Shown here in pieces: positions 52,103 through 63,974 of a DNA stretch of 64,000 bases. The position numbers and the translations under genes are program-made. Location: contig CM039514.1 in assembly GCA_022432975.1 (NCBI GenBank), positions 6,927,519 through 6,991,518 of the forward strand. The letters run 5' to 3'. This stretch comes from Begonia masoniana. Taxonomy: Eukaryota > Streptophyta > Magnoliopsida > Cucurbitales > Begoniaceae. The number at the start of each line of letters is the position of its first letter. The stretch's first letter is position 1. A model generated the notes under the pieces. The model worked only from the letters and a program-made list of their open reading frames with translations, searched no databases and was not told the origin of the DNA.

Positions 52103-55100
52103 ATGAGTAACGTTAATGCAGTTCTTAAGCTTAACGGGACCAACTATAAAGTCTGGAAAGAGAACGTTATGGTTGTTCTTGGGTGCATAGATCTTGACAT
52201 TGCACTTAGGGTCACACGCTTCCCATCTCTTTCAGCATCAAGTACCCTTGATGATAAAAGGGAGCTGGAAAAGTGGGAGCGTTCGAATCGTGTAAGTCTA
52301 ATGATCATGAAGCGCGCCATTCCAGAAGCATTTCAGACCAACATGTCGGAAGACACTGATGCCAAAATATTCCTCGAAAAACTTGAGAAACGTTTTGGGA
52401 AAAACTTGAGAAACGTTTTGAGAAAAACTTGAGAAACGTTTTGAGAAATACTTGAGAAGGCTGAGACAATCACGTTTTTAGCTAAGCTTGTCTCACTCAA
52501 GTATAATGGAAAAAGAAATATCAGGGAGTACATAATGGAAATGTTTCAACTTGCTTCAAGATTTAAGGAATTTAAATTAGAGCTGTCAGAAGACATGCTT
52601 GTTCACTTAGTTTTGATTTCTCTTCCTCCTCAGTTTGGGCAGTTTAAGATCAATTATAACTGTTAGAAGGATAAGTGGACACTTAATGAATTAATATCTC
52701 ATTGTATCCAAGAGGAAAAGAGGATTAAGCATGATCGGACAGAAAGTGTTCATTTGACATCATCTTCCAAAGATAAAGGAAAGAAAAGAAAAAAAGAAGC
52801 TGTTAGTGCTCCTTCTAAGTTGAAACAAAAGAAGTCTAAGGGCTTTAGTTGTTTCTTCTATAATGGAGAAGGGCACCAAAAAAAAGATTGTGCTAAGTAT
52901 CATGCATGGCGCGTGAAAAAAGATACATTTTTCAACCTTATTTGTTCTGAGGTTAATTTGGTTTGTGTATCTAGACATACGTGGTGGTTAGATTCAGGTG
53001 TTACCACTAACATTAGTATGTCTATGCAAGGTTGTCTGAGTTGCCGGAAGTCGAATGATGCTGAAAGATTCATCTTTGTAAGCGATGGCAAATCAATTGA
53101 AGTTGAAGCTATCGGAGATTTTAGATTGTTATTAAAATGTGGACAATTTTTGGATTTAAATGTGTTGTACCGTCATTTAGACGTAATTTAATTTCCATTT
53201 CTACATTGGACAAATCTGGTTATTCTTGTTCATTTGGAAATGGAAAATTCAGTTTATCATCAAATTCAAATATAATGGGTTCTGAATTTTTATCTGTTTA
53301 TGACAATCTATATAAGTTAGAAACCATAGCTTCATTGAATGAAACCTTCCATGCTGATTCAAGAGGTACAAAACGTAAATAAACTAATAATGATTCAGTT
53401 TCGTTATGGCATAGGAATTTAGGTCACATCTCTCAAAAGAGAATTAAAAAGCTTGTGTCAGACGAAATTTTGGGCCCTCTTGATATGACTGACTTCAAAG
53501 TTTGTGTCAGTTGTATTAAAGGGAAACAAACAAGTGTAAGGAGATTAGAAGCTAACCGAACTTCAGAAGTTCTTGAATTGACACACGGATATTTGTGGAC
53601 CTTTCCCTACAGAATCTTGGAATGGTCAACATTATTTCATATCATTCATTGAAGATTACTCGCGTTATGGCTACCTATATCTCATTCATGAGAAGTCTCA
53701 ATCTTTGGACGTGTTCAAAGTCTTTAAAGCTGAGGTGGAAAATCAACTTGATAAAATGATTAAGGTTGTCAAATCTGATCGTGGTGGTGAATACTATAGT
53801 CGGTATGACTGGTCGGGTGAACAACGTTCAGGACCATTTGTTAAATACCTAGAGGAGTGTGACATTGTTCTTCGGTACACCATGTCGGGTTCGCCCAACA
53901 TGAGTGGTGTTGCTGAAAGACAGAACAGAACGCTTAAGGACTTGGTAAGGAGCATGATTGCTCATTCAACCTTACCAGAATCCCTCTGGGGTAAAACACT
54001 AAAGACCGCAGCTTATATCCTTAACAAGGTACCTACTAAGGCGATGACTAACAAAATCCCATATGAGTGTTGGACGGGCCGAAAACCCGTTCTTAAACAC
54101 TTACACGTGTGGGGGTGTCCGGCTGAGGCAAGACCTTATAGGTCTAATGAAAAAAAATTAGACTCTAGGACTGTTAGTTGTTATTTTGTATGGTATCCTG
54201 AACGGTCAAGGGGGTACAAATTTTATGATTCCACTGTAAAGACATTATTTGAAACGGAAAATACCCGATTTTTCGAGGATGTATGGTTTGTGAGGGGAGA
54301 TAAGGAAGACATTGTCTTTGAAGATAAAGTTGTTCCTCTTCCTTTGGTTTCTCTTGATTTCGATCAAGTGGATAATGAAAAAGACAATGTTGAATGACTT
54401 CCTGAACCTTTTTAGGAAGTCATTCCAGAAAAACAAACTCAACAACCTCAAGAAAATATGTCATTACAGAGTTCCACTAGAGAGAGAAGGAGTACGATTT
54501 CTGATGATTACGTCGTATTCCTACAAGAACATGAGGACAATGACTTTTGGGATTTTGTCTCGTTACCTGCAGGTTTGAAACCCATCGGTTGTAAATGGAT
54601 TTTTAAATCCAAAAGGGATTCAAAACACGTATTGTTGCTAAGAGTTTTACTCAAAGAGAAGACATCGACTATAAGGAAACTTTCTCTTCGGTATCTACGA
54701 AAGATTCCTTTAAAACTATAATAACACTAATAGCTGATTTTGATTTCGAGCTACATCATATGGATGTAAAAACAGTGTTTCTCAATGATGACATTGATGA
54801 AACGATCTATATGGTACAACCTGAGTTTTTTGATTCGGATAAATCAAAAGACTTAGTTTAGAAATTAAAGAAATCTATCTACGGGCTAAAACAAGCTCCT
54901 CGTCAATGGTATTACAAATTTCATCAAGCAATTACCTCATATGATTTTGAGGCGAATAAAGTTGATGATTGTGTATACCACAAATTTAGTGGGAATAAAA
55001 TGATATTTCTGGTTTTATATGTCGATGACATATTATTGGCATGTAACGATATAGGCTTGTTGCACGACACCAAGAAATTTTTTTCAAAGAAATTTGAAAT

Positions 55101-55783
55101 GAAAGATCTTAGTGACGCCTCTTTTGTATTAGGAATCCAAATATACCAAGATTGTTGTCGAGGTATACTTGGATTATCATAAAAGAGCTATATCGAGAAG
55201 GTTTTAAAAAGATTTGGCATGGAAGAATGTAAACCAGGAGATACCCTATTGCCAAAGGAGACAAAATAAATAAAAGTCAATGCACTTCAAGTGACTTTGA
55301 AGTCAAAGAAATGCAAAAGATTCCTTATGCTTCGGCTGTAGGAAACTTAATGTATGCTCAAGTATGCACGCGTCCAGATATTGCGTACACAGTTGGCATG
55401 TTGGATAGAGACTTACGGCCTCTTCTACTATGACAACTGAGTTTATAACATGTTATGAGGCACCCAATTAGGCATTATGATTGAGTCACTTTTTCACGGG
55501 ATCGCGAATCTCGAATGGTATTGAAAGACCACTTCGGATTTTATGTGACAATCAGTCAGCTGTGATGTTCTCAAATAACAATAGGAGCTTCTCAAAGTCT
55601 AAGTTTGTAGACATCAAGTTTCTTGATGTGAAGGAAAAAATTCGGAGTGGTCAAATATCTATAGATCACATTAGAACTAAGTTCATGATTGCGGATCCGC
55701 TAACCAAGAGATTACGACCCAAAGTCTTTCATGAGCATGTTGCTCATATGTGGGTTGTATCTCTTGAAGATATTGAGGTTTAG
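52103..55783 (+). pseudogene. Broken Copia Gag-Pol
   Basis: Gag opens MSNVNAVLKLNGTNYKVW with a UBN2-like core and is shifted by 23 bp repeats near 52377. A zinc knuckle follows (CFFYNGEGHQKKDC; the second Cys is Tyr). The protease site is WWLDSGVTTN. The pre-integrase motif is LWHRNLGHISQKRIKKL, then the CVSCIKGKQT finger. The integrase core has [12 protein letters not shown] and [18 protein letters not shown]. Reverse transcriptase is fragmentary: GCKWIFKSKRDS, LYGLKQAPRQWYY and the YVDDILLA catalytic box. RNase H is reduced to LCDNQSAVMFSNN and DHIRTKFMIADPLTK. Many stops, frameshifts and deletions, so not functional. Confidence 0.85.
52377..52459 (+). repeat. 23 bp tandem repeat inside Copia gag
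   Basis: Three full copies of an AAAAACTTGAGAAACGTTTT-type unit start at 52377, 52400 and 52423, followed by a partial fourth. The period of 23 is not a multiple of three, so each added copy shifts the gag frame. Confidence 0.9.
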
Positions 55784-56204
55784 TGAGAGTCTGTATTTTT
55801 TTTATGTGATTATATTCTATAGATATTTGTAATCAATATTTTGGTTACTGCAGTATTTATTTTATGAGGTATTCATTTAATTCACTCTGGCATTTGAGTT
55901 TTAATGATCTCAATAAAGTTTTGGTTGAACTAGTTGGAAATAGACATGTTAAATCACATTACATGTAATTTTCATGCTACACATCCATATTTGATTTGTG
56001 TCATTTGGTATGTTGGTGTTTGTGATCATTGATTGGTTTAGTTACGATAGATGTGGCGAAAGCCGCTTTGGTCCTGCATTTGATATAATTGATGGACGAG
56101 ATTGTTTGAATATACTCTGTTTAGATTATAACAAAATTTGATATCATAAGGATAAAATTATAATGTGTAATAGATTAGTTTATAATTTGATCCAAGTGGG
56201 AGAT

Positions 56205-56569
56205 TGTTAAAATTATAAGGATTTATAATTATATTTGGATCTAAATTGTTAAACTATAAATTATACACTATGTTATCATCAGGTTTAAGTCCATATTAAA
56301 GTGATTTAATATGATTTCAACCAACTTTAGAGTATATTAAATATAATATGGTTATATTATAATGTGTATAGACACCAGGGGTAATTTACCAATTTGTGAT
56401 GGGCAAACTGGTAAATTACTTAATTAAGTTAAATATAGGATTATGATCCCCAATTCACAATCAAACATTTTGCCCCTTGGAACCTCTATCACTCTAGAGA
56501 CCGTTTGAGAAGGCGATTGTCGAATATGAAAGATCCACGTACCCGATCTACGATATTTTGCATTCAACA
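56205..56569 (+). repeat. 3' LTR of the decayed Copia element
   Basis: Begins TGTTAAAATT directly after the polypurine tract AAGTGGGAGAT and ends ..CATTCAACA, giving TG...CA ends. The end position is inferred because no second copy is present for comparison. Confidence 0.65.
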
Positions 56570-56740
56570 ATGGATCTGGGTATGTCCTTTTTGCTTTAAT
56601 GATTTACTTGTAGAATTTCTAACGTATCGATTTAGGAACTGGGCTCTTGCTCCTTTTTAGTTTTGAAATTCATTTTAGATTCAATAATTTGATTGTTTTA
56701 TTGAATCCATCAATATGCACTTGTTTTCTTCAAGGCTCTT

Positions 56741-58452
56741 TGTGAAACCCACAAGTTGTCTTGGGAAAGGATAAGTCAGAGGAGAAAAATGTAATTTCCT
56801 CTCCCATTTAATTGCCACATGTACATCTCTCTCCCTCCATTTAAAATCGTTCTTTTCTGTATCTTCCAAAAATCCCTTTTCGCGCAGTGCCTTCAGCAGA
56901 GGGAGGCCGAGAGTAAAACCTAGGGGGAAAACTGACCGACGACGATTTGGCCTCCGATTTCAAAGATTTTTATTTTAAAATATTACTGGAATATTCCTCT
57001 TCAAATTGTGTGAGACAATCTTGGACGAAGGACGATTTGGAGGTAAGAACCTAATTTTTCTTTTGTCTCCCTCTGTATTGTTGGATTAAAGAACAAATTT
57101 TCTTTTTGACTTAGATTGATAAACCTTTTATGTTCTTTATTCTGATGCCTGTAATGGAAGAGATATTTTTGCAGAGAATAAAGATTAACCTCGTTAAGTC
57201 AAGTTTTCTCTTAATCTTGATTGAATTTGGATGTTTTCTCTCTGTTGTGGTTATGGGGAAACTTTAAATTTGTGGATCTAAAAGGCTTGAACATGTGTTT
57301 TGAAATATGGTAGATTAACTTGTTAGCTAAAATAAGAAATTTAATATTTGGAAGAAGATTGTAGATTTGACCCATTTTTGGAGAATTTGCAAGTTGCTAT
57401 TGGCAATGTCAGAAATTGTTATAACGAAGTTATATACTGTTTATCGTCAAGTTCAAACCATTAAGGACATGAGACCAAATTACGGATTAATTACCCAATT
57501 TGATGTGGATTGTCTTTCGGAGAATGAATTGAGAGATAAGATGACTCAAAAATAATGAATGACTTTATTCTTTGTTAGGTACCAATTTATCGAATTAAGC
57601 TGTAGACTCATTGCTTGGACTTTTAAATTTATTGGGTTTGACCTGTTGTAAGTTCAATCGAGGTAGGGGTTTATTTTATTTTCGGTTAAGTATTATTATT
57701 TTTAATTCATTAATTAAATTCATTTATTTAGCATAAAATGTTCATTTAATTTTATGCTATTATTTTCATTCACACATTTATCAACTGCATACTTTATCAT
57801 TGATAAAAAATTGTGTGGTTTTAACTAGAAGTAATAGGACAGCTGAAGAGCCGTGTCCTTGGGCGCGAAACCCTAAACCTGATCAGGGTAATTATGGCGT
57901 GCGATCGCCTGATGTCGATGTTTTGGCCTATGGCTCAGTGTGCTCGGAGTCCATGAGAGGCTCCATTTTCACCGAACATCTATTTAAATTGCATAACTGC
58001 ATTTTTAGTAAATCTATGCATAATATTATATGACTGCTGGAAATAAACTCTATCCCTATTGAGTTTAGTCGACTCACCCCAAACGACTACTATTTTTCAG
58101 GATTCAGTAAAGGAGAATTTGATTATCGGCATGGGAACAATCATCTTGTAGAAATTTCCTATTTTAATAAATTTTTCCTGAGGATATATCTTATATTTTT
58201 AAGGTGAGACACTACTTTGGATGTGTAAACTTTGTTGTATTTAATTCACATGTGTTATTTTATTTGGACATATATCATTACATTATCTGATGTCACTTGT
58301 TGGACCTGTTTATTTATTTGTCCGGGCCCTGAATCTTAATTGGTTAATATTCCGCTGCGTTTGGTGAAATTTGGTATTAAGGGTCGGACGATCTAGTCTT
58401 TTCGGGCCGGGTCGTTCCCCGTTCTGTTGCGGGTCCCTTTTGGGTCGTGACA
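56741..58452. mobile_element. Solo LTR inside the STP pseudogene, perfect 5 bp target duplication
   Basis: 1712 bp, starting TGTGAAACCCACAAG and ending GGGTCGTGACA. CTCTT is duplicated at 56736-56740 and 58453-58457. Deleting it and one CTCTT restores a continuous transporter reading across the joint, which proves the insertion point. The interior has no retrotransposon proteins; ORFs at 57367-57555, 57800-58033 and 58310-58585 have no family signature. The long LTR suggests Ty3/gypsy. Confidence 0.9.
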
Positions 58453-59191
58453 CTCTTGGTTTTGGGGGCGAAGCTTCACTTATGTCGTCTGCCATATCCG
58501 GCATAGTTAATGTTCTTGCCACATTTGTATCCATTTTCACTGTTGACAAGTTTGGAAGAAGGATTCTATTCCTCCAGGGTGACATCCAAATGATTATCTG
58601 CCAGGTTAATTCTGACTTCTGTCATTCTGATAGAATCAATTTCCTACTGCTTATGAATGTGGAATCCAAATCACTCGAAGCTTATGAACTGTGTTCTAGA
58701 TTGGAGTGGCGATCATGATCGGAGCAGCATTGGGGGCAGATGGAAAAGGATTGATGTCAGAAAGCCAGGCCAATTTTCTACTGATTCTAATATGCTTATA
58801 TGTAGCAGCCTTCGTCATGGGGTTCTTCAGGCTGGCTAGTACCGAGCGAGATTTGTCCTCTCGAGATTAGATCAGCAGGGCAAGCAATGACTGTATCAGT
58901 AAACATGTTCTTCACTTTTTTCATAGCTCAAGTTTTCTCCCCATGCTTTGTCAATTGAAGTTTGGTCTATTCCTTTTCTTTGCCGGGTTTATAGTTATCA
59001 TGACAGTTTTCGTCCACTTTTTCGTGCCCGAAACTAAGAACGTGCCGATCGAGGAAATGAACAAGGTTTGGAAGGCACATTGGTATTGGGGAAAGTATAT
59101 CCCAGACGATTCAGGACCTGTTTTGACAGTGGTCTTCATAGATGACCATCAATGGAGTTGTAAACAAAAGGGCAAGATTTTCATTCCTTAG

Positions 59192-60933
59192 ATTAGCCAA
59201 AGTTTTTTAAGTTGTAGTTATATGGGATTACTAGGAACAGGGAAAGATCAGTGTATAAATTAACCTAGATTTTTGTAATATATCTGTGTCTATTTGAAGC
59301 TTATCAGATCATAGAACATAGCACAAACACATTTAGAGAGAGAGACCGCTAAAAGATCAAATTATTCAGGAAAAGAGCAAGAAACATTTCAGCCTGTCAA
59401 CGAAGAACAGCTCAGAGTTCTGATGAAACGACGAACAGTTAACACTTACAGAGATTACGAACAACGAAAGCAAAATGAAGAGAGACTTACAGACTCTTCG
59501 TTTCACTCCAGCTATAAAGAAGAAACTTCAAAAACTCTGCAACAAAAATGAAGACGAAAAAGGCAAGATAACAAGAGTTAAACAGAGCCGTGAAGCGTTT
59601 AGGATCAATGAAAACGAGAGAATCAACAGATTCGACCAATATTTCACGGATCATAACAAAACAGAGCTTAAGCAAGAAAGAAGAAGACATACACAGTCGA
59701 TACACAGAAAGTGAAGCAAACGAAGAACAAATTTCAAAACCCAGAAATAAAATCAAGTTTTAGCAAAACAAGTGAACTGGGTTTCACTGGTTCTTCAATG
59801 GAGAAATCAAAACCCCCCCTCCATGGTTCTTATAAGAAGCAAAAAGCCTGGCTTCAGTGAATGATGTGACAAGAAAACAGAGTATATCTGTAGACCGCCT
59901 CTGTTTTTGTATTGAGCGGTGATAATTTAAGTTTTGTTTTATTAACGTTCATATTTGAGGATTTTTTTAAAAAAATTCATAATTCGAAAAGTTAAAATGA
60001 TTTTAACTCTAGAAATGAAAATAAATAAATAAATAAATAAAACAAAATACATTATATTTTTTTACATCTTGACTTTTGAGATTACAAACAAATAATAATA
60101 CTTCAAAGAAAAAACAATTATATTTTAAAACTTTTAATTGTGAACAAATAAATCTCGATAGTCAATTCTCGGACAATAATCTCTTTCCTCGACTAATCGC
60201 AATCAAGAGCTATCAATTTCTTCCAAACTTGAGGAAAATGAAACATATAAAATCTCAATGATCGAAGATTTTATTAGACGAAGCTAAAAATAATAAAGAA
60301 TATAAATAATAATATTTATTTGTATTAGTTTACTAATTTGTCATTTATTTTTACAAATTAAGTTAGTTTCTTTGTTATTATCTTCATAATCTAATTAGAC
60401 TAGTGTCCTAATTACATCAATTTATTTACTTAAATTAAGCAAATGATCTAATTGAATCTGTTTTAGTTGGTTTATACTCTATTTGTTTCTTTTTTTTTTT
60501 CTAATTTTAAAATTAAAGTTTATGTATACACTTATATATCAATTCAATTTGGTTCTTATTAGAGCATACAAAACTAATCATGGTTTAATTTTAATGACAA
60601 AGTCTAATTTGTTTAAGGAAAAAAATTCAATATTTATTTTATTAAAAAAAAAATATTTAAAATTTAAGTTGAACTAATTCAAAAGTTCAATGTTATTTTG
60701 TTTTTTAAAAAAATAAAGAGTTTAAAATCAATTAATTTTCAAAATTTGATGTTTAGTTTGTACTTTACTCGACTATTTAATCAAGACCCCGAAAAACTTA
60801 AAGTGGAACATCGAGAGTTTGTATTGAATATCAAGTCTCACCCGACAAAGTCTTTCAAATTAATAAATCTAAAAGTGAAATCACATAAACTTGACTCTAC
60901 TTGGACTCGATGAAGATTAACATTTGTGGAAAT
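59192..60933. other. Non-coding region between the STP remnant and the Copia LTR
   Basis: 59192-59330 is probably the old STP 3' UTR. On the minus strand, 59960 down to 59400 looks like a promoter plus leader: a TATA-like CTTCTTATAAGAACC near 59840, then a pyrimidine-rich stretch, but no coding exon follows. 59990-60930 is extremely AT-rich, including an (AAAT)n run at 60020-60045, with only chance ORFs. Confidence 0.4.
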
Positions 60934-61240
60934 TGTTAGGATTAGAGGCCCTAATCCTCCTGTAACTAACGATTTAGGAATGCGAAAAAGAAATAACACA
61001 CAGATGTATAGTGGTTCACTCTCGTCACGAGAGCTACGTCCACTGGCCGCTGACAGATTTCACTAAGATGAAAAACCGGAGTTACAACAGTTGTTCCTCA
61101 CCCTCTCAGACACTCTGGAATCTGTGATACAACTCTATAACCTAAACACGTCTTTATATAATAGACGATTTAGGGTTACAGAATAACAGGTAATTAATGA
61201 CCAAATTACCCCCACCTAAATTAGGCTACATAACTCAACA
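60934..61240 (-). repeat. 3' LTR of the minus-strand Copia element
   Basis: On the minus strand the LTR starts TGTTGAGTTATGTAGCC at 61240 and ends CTAATCCTAACA at 60934 (307 bp). The polypurine tract CCAAGTGGGAGAT lies just before it (61253-61241). The likely target-site copy after the element is GAAAT at 60929-60933; the partner is beyond the window. Confidence 0.85.
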
Positions 61241-61301
61241 ATCTCCCACTTGGAGACTAATCACATCATCTCTCCATCTTCAGCGGTTTCACTTCAATGT
61301 C

Positions 61302-63974
61302 TCATCCAAGAAGTCCAACTGAAGTTGCGCACAACTTCAGCTTCTCACTTGTCACAGCTTTCGTCAACATGTCAGCTGGATTCCGACTCCCTGGGATTTT
61401 CTCAAGCGCTAATACTCCATCTTCTAAAGCAGAACTGATGAAATGATAACGCACCTGTATATGCTTTGTCTTGCCATGATAAACTGGATTCTTTGCCAAA
61501 TGAATGGCACTCTGGCTGTTACAATGCAATACACTCTCATCGTAGTTTTGGCCTAACTCGCGTAGAAAAGGCTGTAATCACATCATCTCCTTTGCAGCTT
61601 CTGTCACTGCAATATACTCGGCTTCACAGCTAGAAAGAGCGACGACATCTTGAAGTCTCGAAACCCAACTGATTGCGGTACCACCCAAAGTGTAGACATA
61701 CCCAGTCCTGCTCTTACTACTGTCAATATCACCACCATTATCAGCATCAACGTATCCATCTAGACCCAAATCTGATTTTCGAAAACATAAAGCAAACTTT
61801 GAACTTCCCTTCAAGTATCGCAAAATCCATTTTACGGCTTCCCAATGTTTTCTTCCTGGATTACTCATAAACCTGCTGACAACTCCCACTGCATGTGCAA
61901 TATCTGGTCGTGTGCAAACCATCGCATACATTAGACTACCAACGGCTGAGGCATATGGAACTTTGGCCATGTAGTTCCTCTCTTCCTCGGTCGAGGGTGA
62001 CTGATCTTTGGATAGTTTGAAATGACTAGCCAATGGTGTAGTGACTGGCTTCGCATCCTGCATTTGGAATCTGCTAAGAACCTTCTTCACATAGTCTTCT
62101 TGTGAGAGTTTGAGAACATCCTTATCCCTGAATATCCTCATCCCAAGGATTTTTTTTGCAGCACCCAAATCCTTCATTGCAAACTCAGTAGATAACTTCC
62201 TCTTCAGCCTGTCAATCTCATGCAAGCTTGCTCCTGCAATCAACATATCATCAACGTAAAGGAGCAGAATAATATAGGAATTATCAAACCTTTTGATGTA
62301 GCAACAATGATCGGCTTCACATCTCACAAAACTGTTATTCTTCATGAAGCTGTCAAATCTCTTGTACCACTGCCTTGGAGCCTGTTTCAACCCGTACAAA
62401 CTCTTCTGAAGTTTACATACAAGTTCCTCTTTCCCTCTCATCTCAAAGCCCTGTGGCTGACGCATGTATATCTCTTCATCTAAACTGCCGTGAAGGAAAG
62501 CAGTTTTCACATCCATATGCTGCAGATGAAGATTTTCTTTCACAACCAAACTCAAAACTGTTCTGATCGTCGTCAGCTTCACCAATGGTGAGAAAATGTC
62601 GGTGTAGTCAATGCCTTCTTTCTGCTGAAAACCCTTGACAACCAATCTGGCTTTATATCTTTTGCTTCCATCAGGTTCTTCTTTAATCCGGTAAACCCAT
62701 TTGTTATGCAGCGCTGTCTTTCCCTTCGGCAACTTGGTCAATGTCCAAGTTTCATTTGATTTCAGTGAGTCCATTTCATCTTTCATGGCTGCCTCCCACT
62801 CAATCAAATCATCAGACTGTTCTGCTTCCTCATAACATCCCGGTTCACCTCTGTCAGTAAGCAAAATGTAATTGAGAGACGGGGACTATCTCTGAGTTGG
62901 TTTGCTGATTCTGGATGATCTTTTTGGTTCTGCAATCGGCGTTTGCGGATTTACCTCTGGAGCCACATTCTCATCAACTTCTTCTTCAACAATACCCCGA
63001 TTTTCTTCAACAGTCGGACTATTATCAGCTGAAAAATCTCCGAAATTGACCGCAGTAGACTCTTTCAATACAGAACTCTCACTGTCAGAAGTCTTACCAA
63101 CAACATCCTTGTAAAGAACTTGTTCGTTGAAGATGACGTTCCTGCTGCGAATGATCTTCCGATTTTGATTATCCCAGAAACGATAACCAAACTCGGCGTC
63201 ACCATAACCAATAAGAAAACACTTATTAGATTTCGAATCAAGTTTACTTCTATCAGAATCATCAATATGAACATATGATAAGCAACCAAAAACTTTCAGA
63301 AAAGAAAATTTTACCTTTTTACCGCTCTATGCTTCTTCTGGAATTTTGTAATCTAGAGGTACAGAGAGTCCTCTATTTATCAGGTAGGCTGCTGTGCTGA
63401 CTGCATCTGCCCAAAAGGTTTTAGGCAGTCCGGCGTGCAATCTCATGCTCCTTGCACGTTCATTCAGCGTTCTGTTCATCCTTTCAGCTACTCCATTTTC
63501 TTGAGGCGTTCGAGGAATGGTCTTCTGCATCTTGATCCCATTCATAGCACAATACTCGCTGAACTCTGCATTGATGTACTCGCCTCCGTTGTCAGACCTC
63601 AAACACTTCACTTTCAGATTCGTTTCATTCTCAACCAAAGCCTTTCACTTCTTGAAAGCACTGAATACATCAGACTTGTTCTTCATGAAGTATACCCAAA
63701 CCTTTCTTGTGGAATCATCTATGAACGTCACATAGTAGTGTGATCCACCAAGAGAAGAAACGGGTGCGGGTCCCCACACATCAGTGTGCACTAATTCCAG
63801 TTTTTCCTGCTTCAGCTCCTTGCCAACCTTTAGAAAACTGACACGTTTCTGTTTTCCAAAAATGCAACTTTCACAAAACTTATGCTCAACAGACTTCAGC
63901 TCTGGAATCTGACCATTCTTGACAAGAATCTTCATTCCTTTCTCGCTCATGTGGCCCAATCTGCAGTGCCACAA
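61302..63974 (-). pseudogene. Copia Pol polyprotein (integrase, reverse transcriptase, RNase H) with in-frame stops
   Basis: Continuous frame from the window edge to the stop at 61302. Pre-integrase and finger: MWHCRLGHMSEKGMKIL and CESCIFGKQKR. Integrase core: HTDVWGP, FIDDSTRK, LRSDNGGEYINAEF and PQENGVAERMNRTLNERAR. Reverse transcriptase: NETWTLTKLPKGKTAL, DVKTAFLHG, LYGLKQAPRQWYKRF and the catalytic YVDDMLIAG. RNase H: GYVDADNGGDIDSSKSRTGY, SSCEAEYIA and HCNSQSAIHLAKN. It is interrupted by stops at 63645, 63327, 62886 and 61578, without frameshifts. At three of these the family normally has Trp (KK*KAL, EEA*SGK, EMM*LQ). Not translatable as one protein. Confidence 0.9.

Larger units (their letters stand above)
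52103..56569 (+). mobile_element. Decayed Copia retrotransposon lacking its 5' LTR
   Basis: Plus-strand Copia with domains in order gag, protease, integrase, reverse transcriptase, RNase H (52103-55783). These are followed by a polypurine tract (AAGTGGGAGAT, ending 56204) and a 3' LTR at 56205-56569 that starts TGTTAAAATTATAAGG and ends CATTCAACA. No matching 5' LTR or primer site is visible upstream, so the 5' end is truncated or replaced. The pol order with integrase before reverse transcriptase defines Copia. Target duplication not found. Confidence 0.8.
51437..59191 (+). pseudogene. STP-type sugar/H+ symporter pseudogene, split by retrotransposons
   Basis: Remnants of one monosaccharide transporter (STP, major facilitator superfamily) lie in order on the plus strand. 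Exon 1 (51437 to about 51535) encodes MAGGGYVVYEGGEYQYPDG and the first hydrophobic segment, then a stop. A fragment at about 56674-56740 resembles the stretch ahead of the GFGG motif and ends FFKAL. After a solo LTR the same exon resumes at 58453 as [19 protein letters not shown] and [13 protein letters not shown] to a donor after 58604. The last exon (from 58700) covers [12 protein letters not shown], the late membrane helices with at least two frame changes (near 58830 and 58940), then [18 protein letters not shown] and [10 protein letters not shown]. Most of helices 1-6 are missing. It cannot make a transporter. Confidence 0.85.

Noticed and set aside
57367..58585. ORFs inside the solo LTR in STP
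   Set aside because: The exact CTCTT duplication shows this is LTR sequence; no retrotransposon or host domain found.
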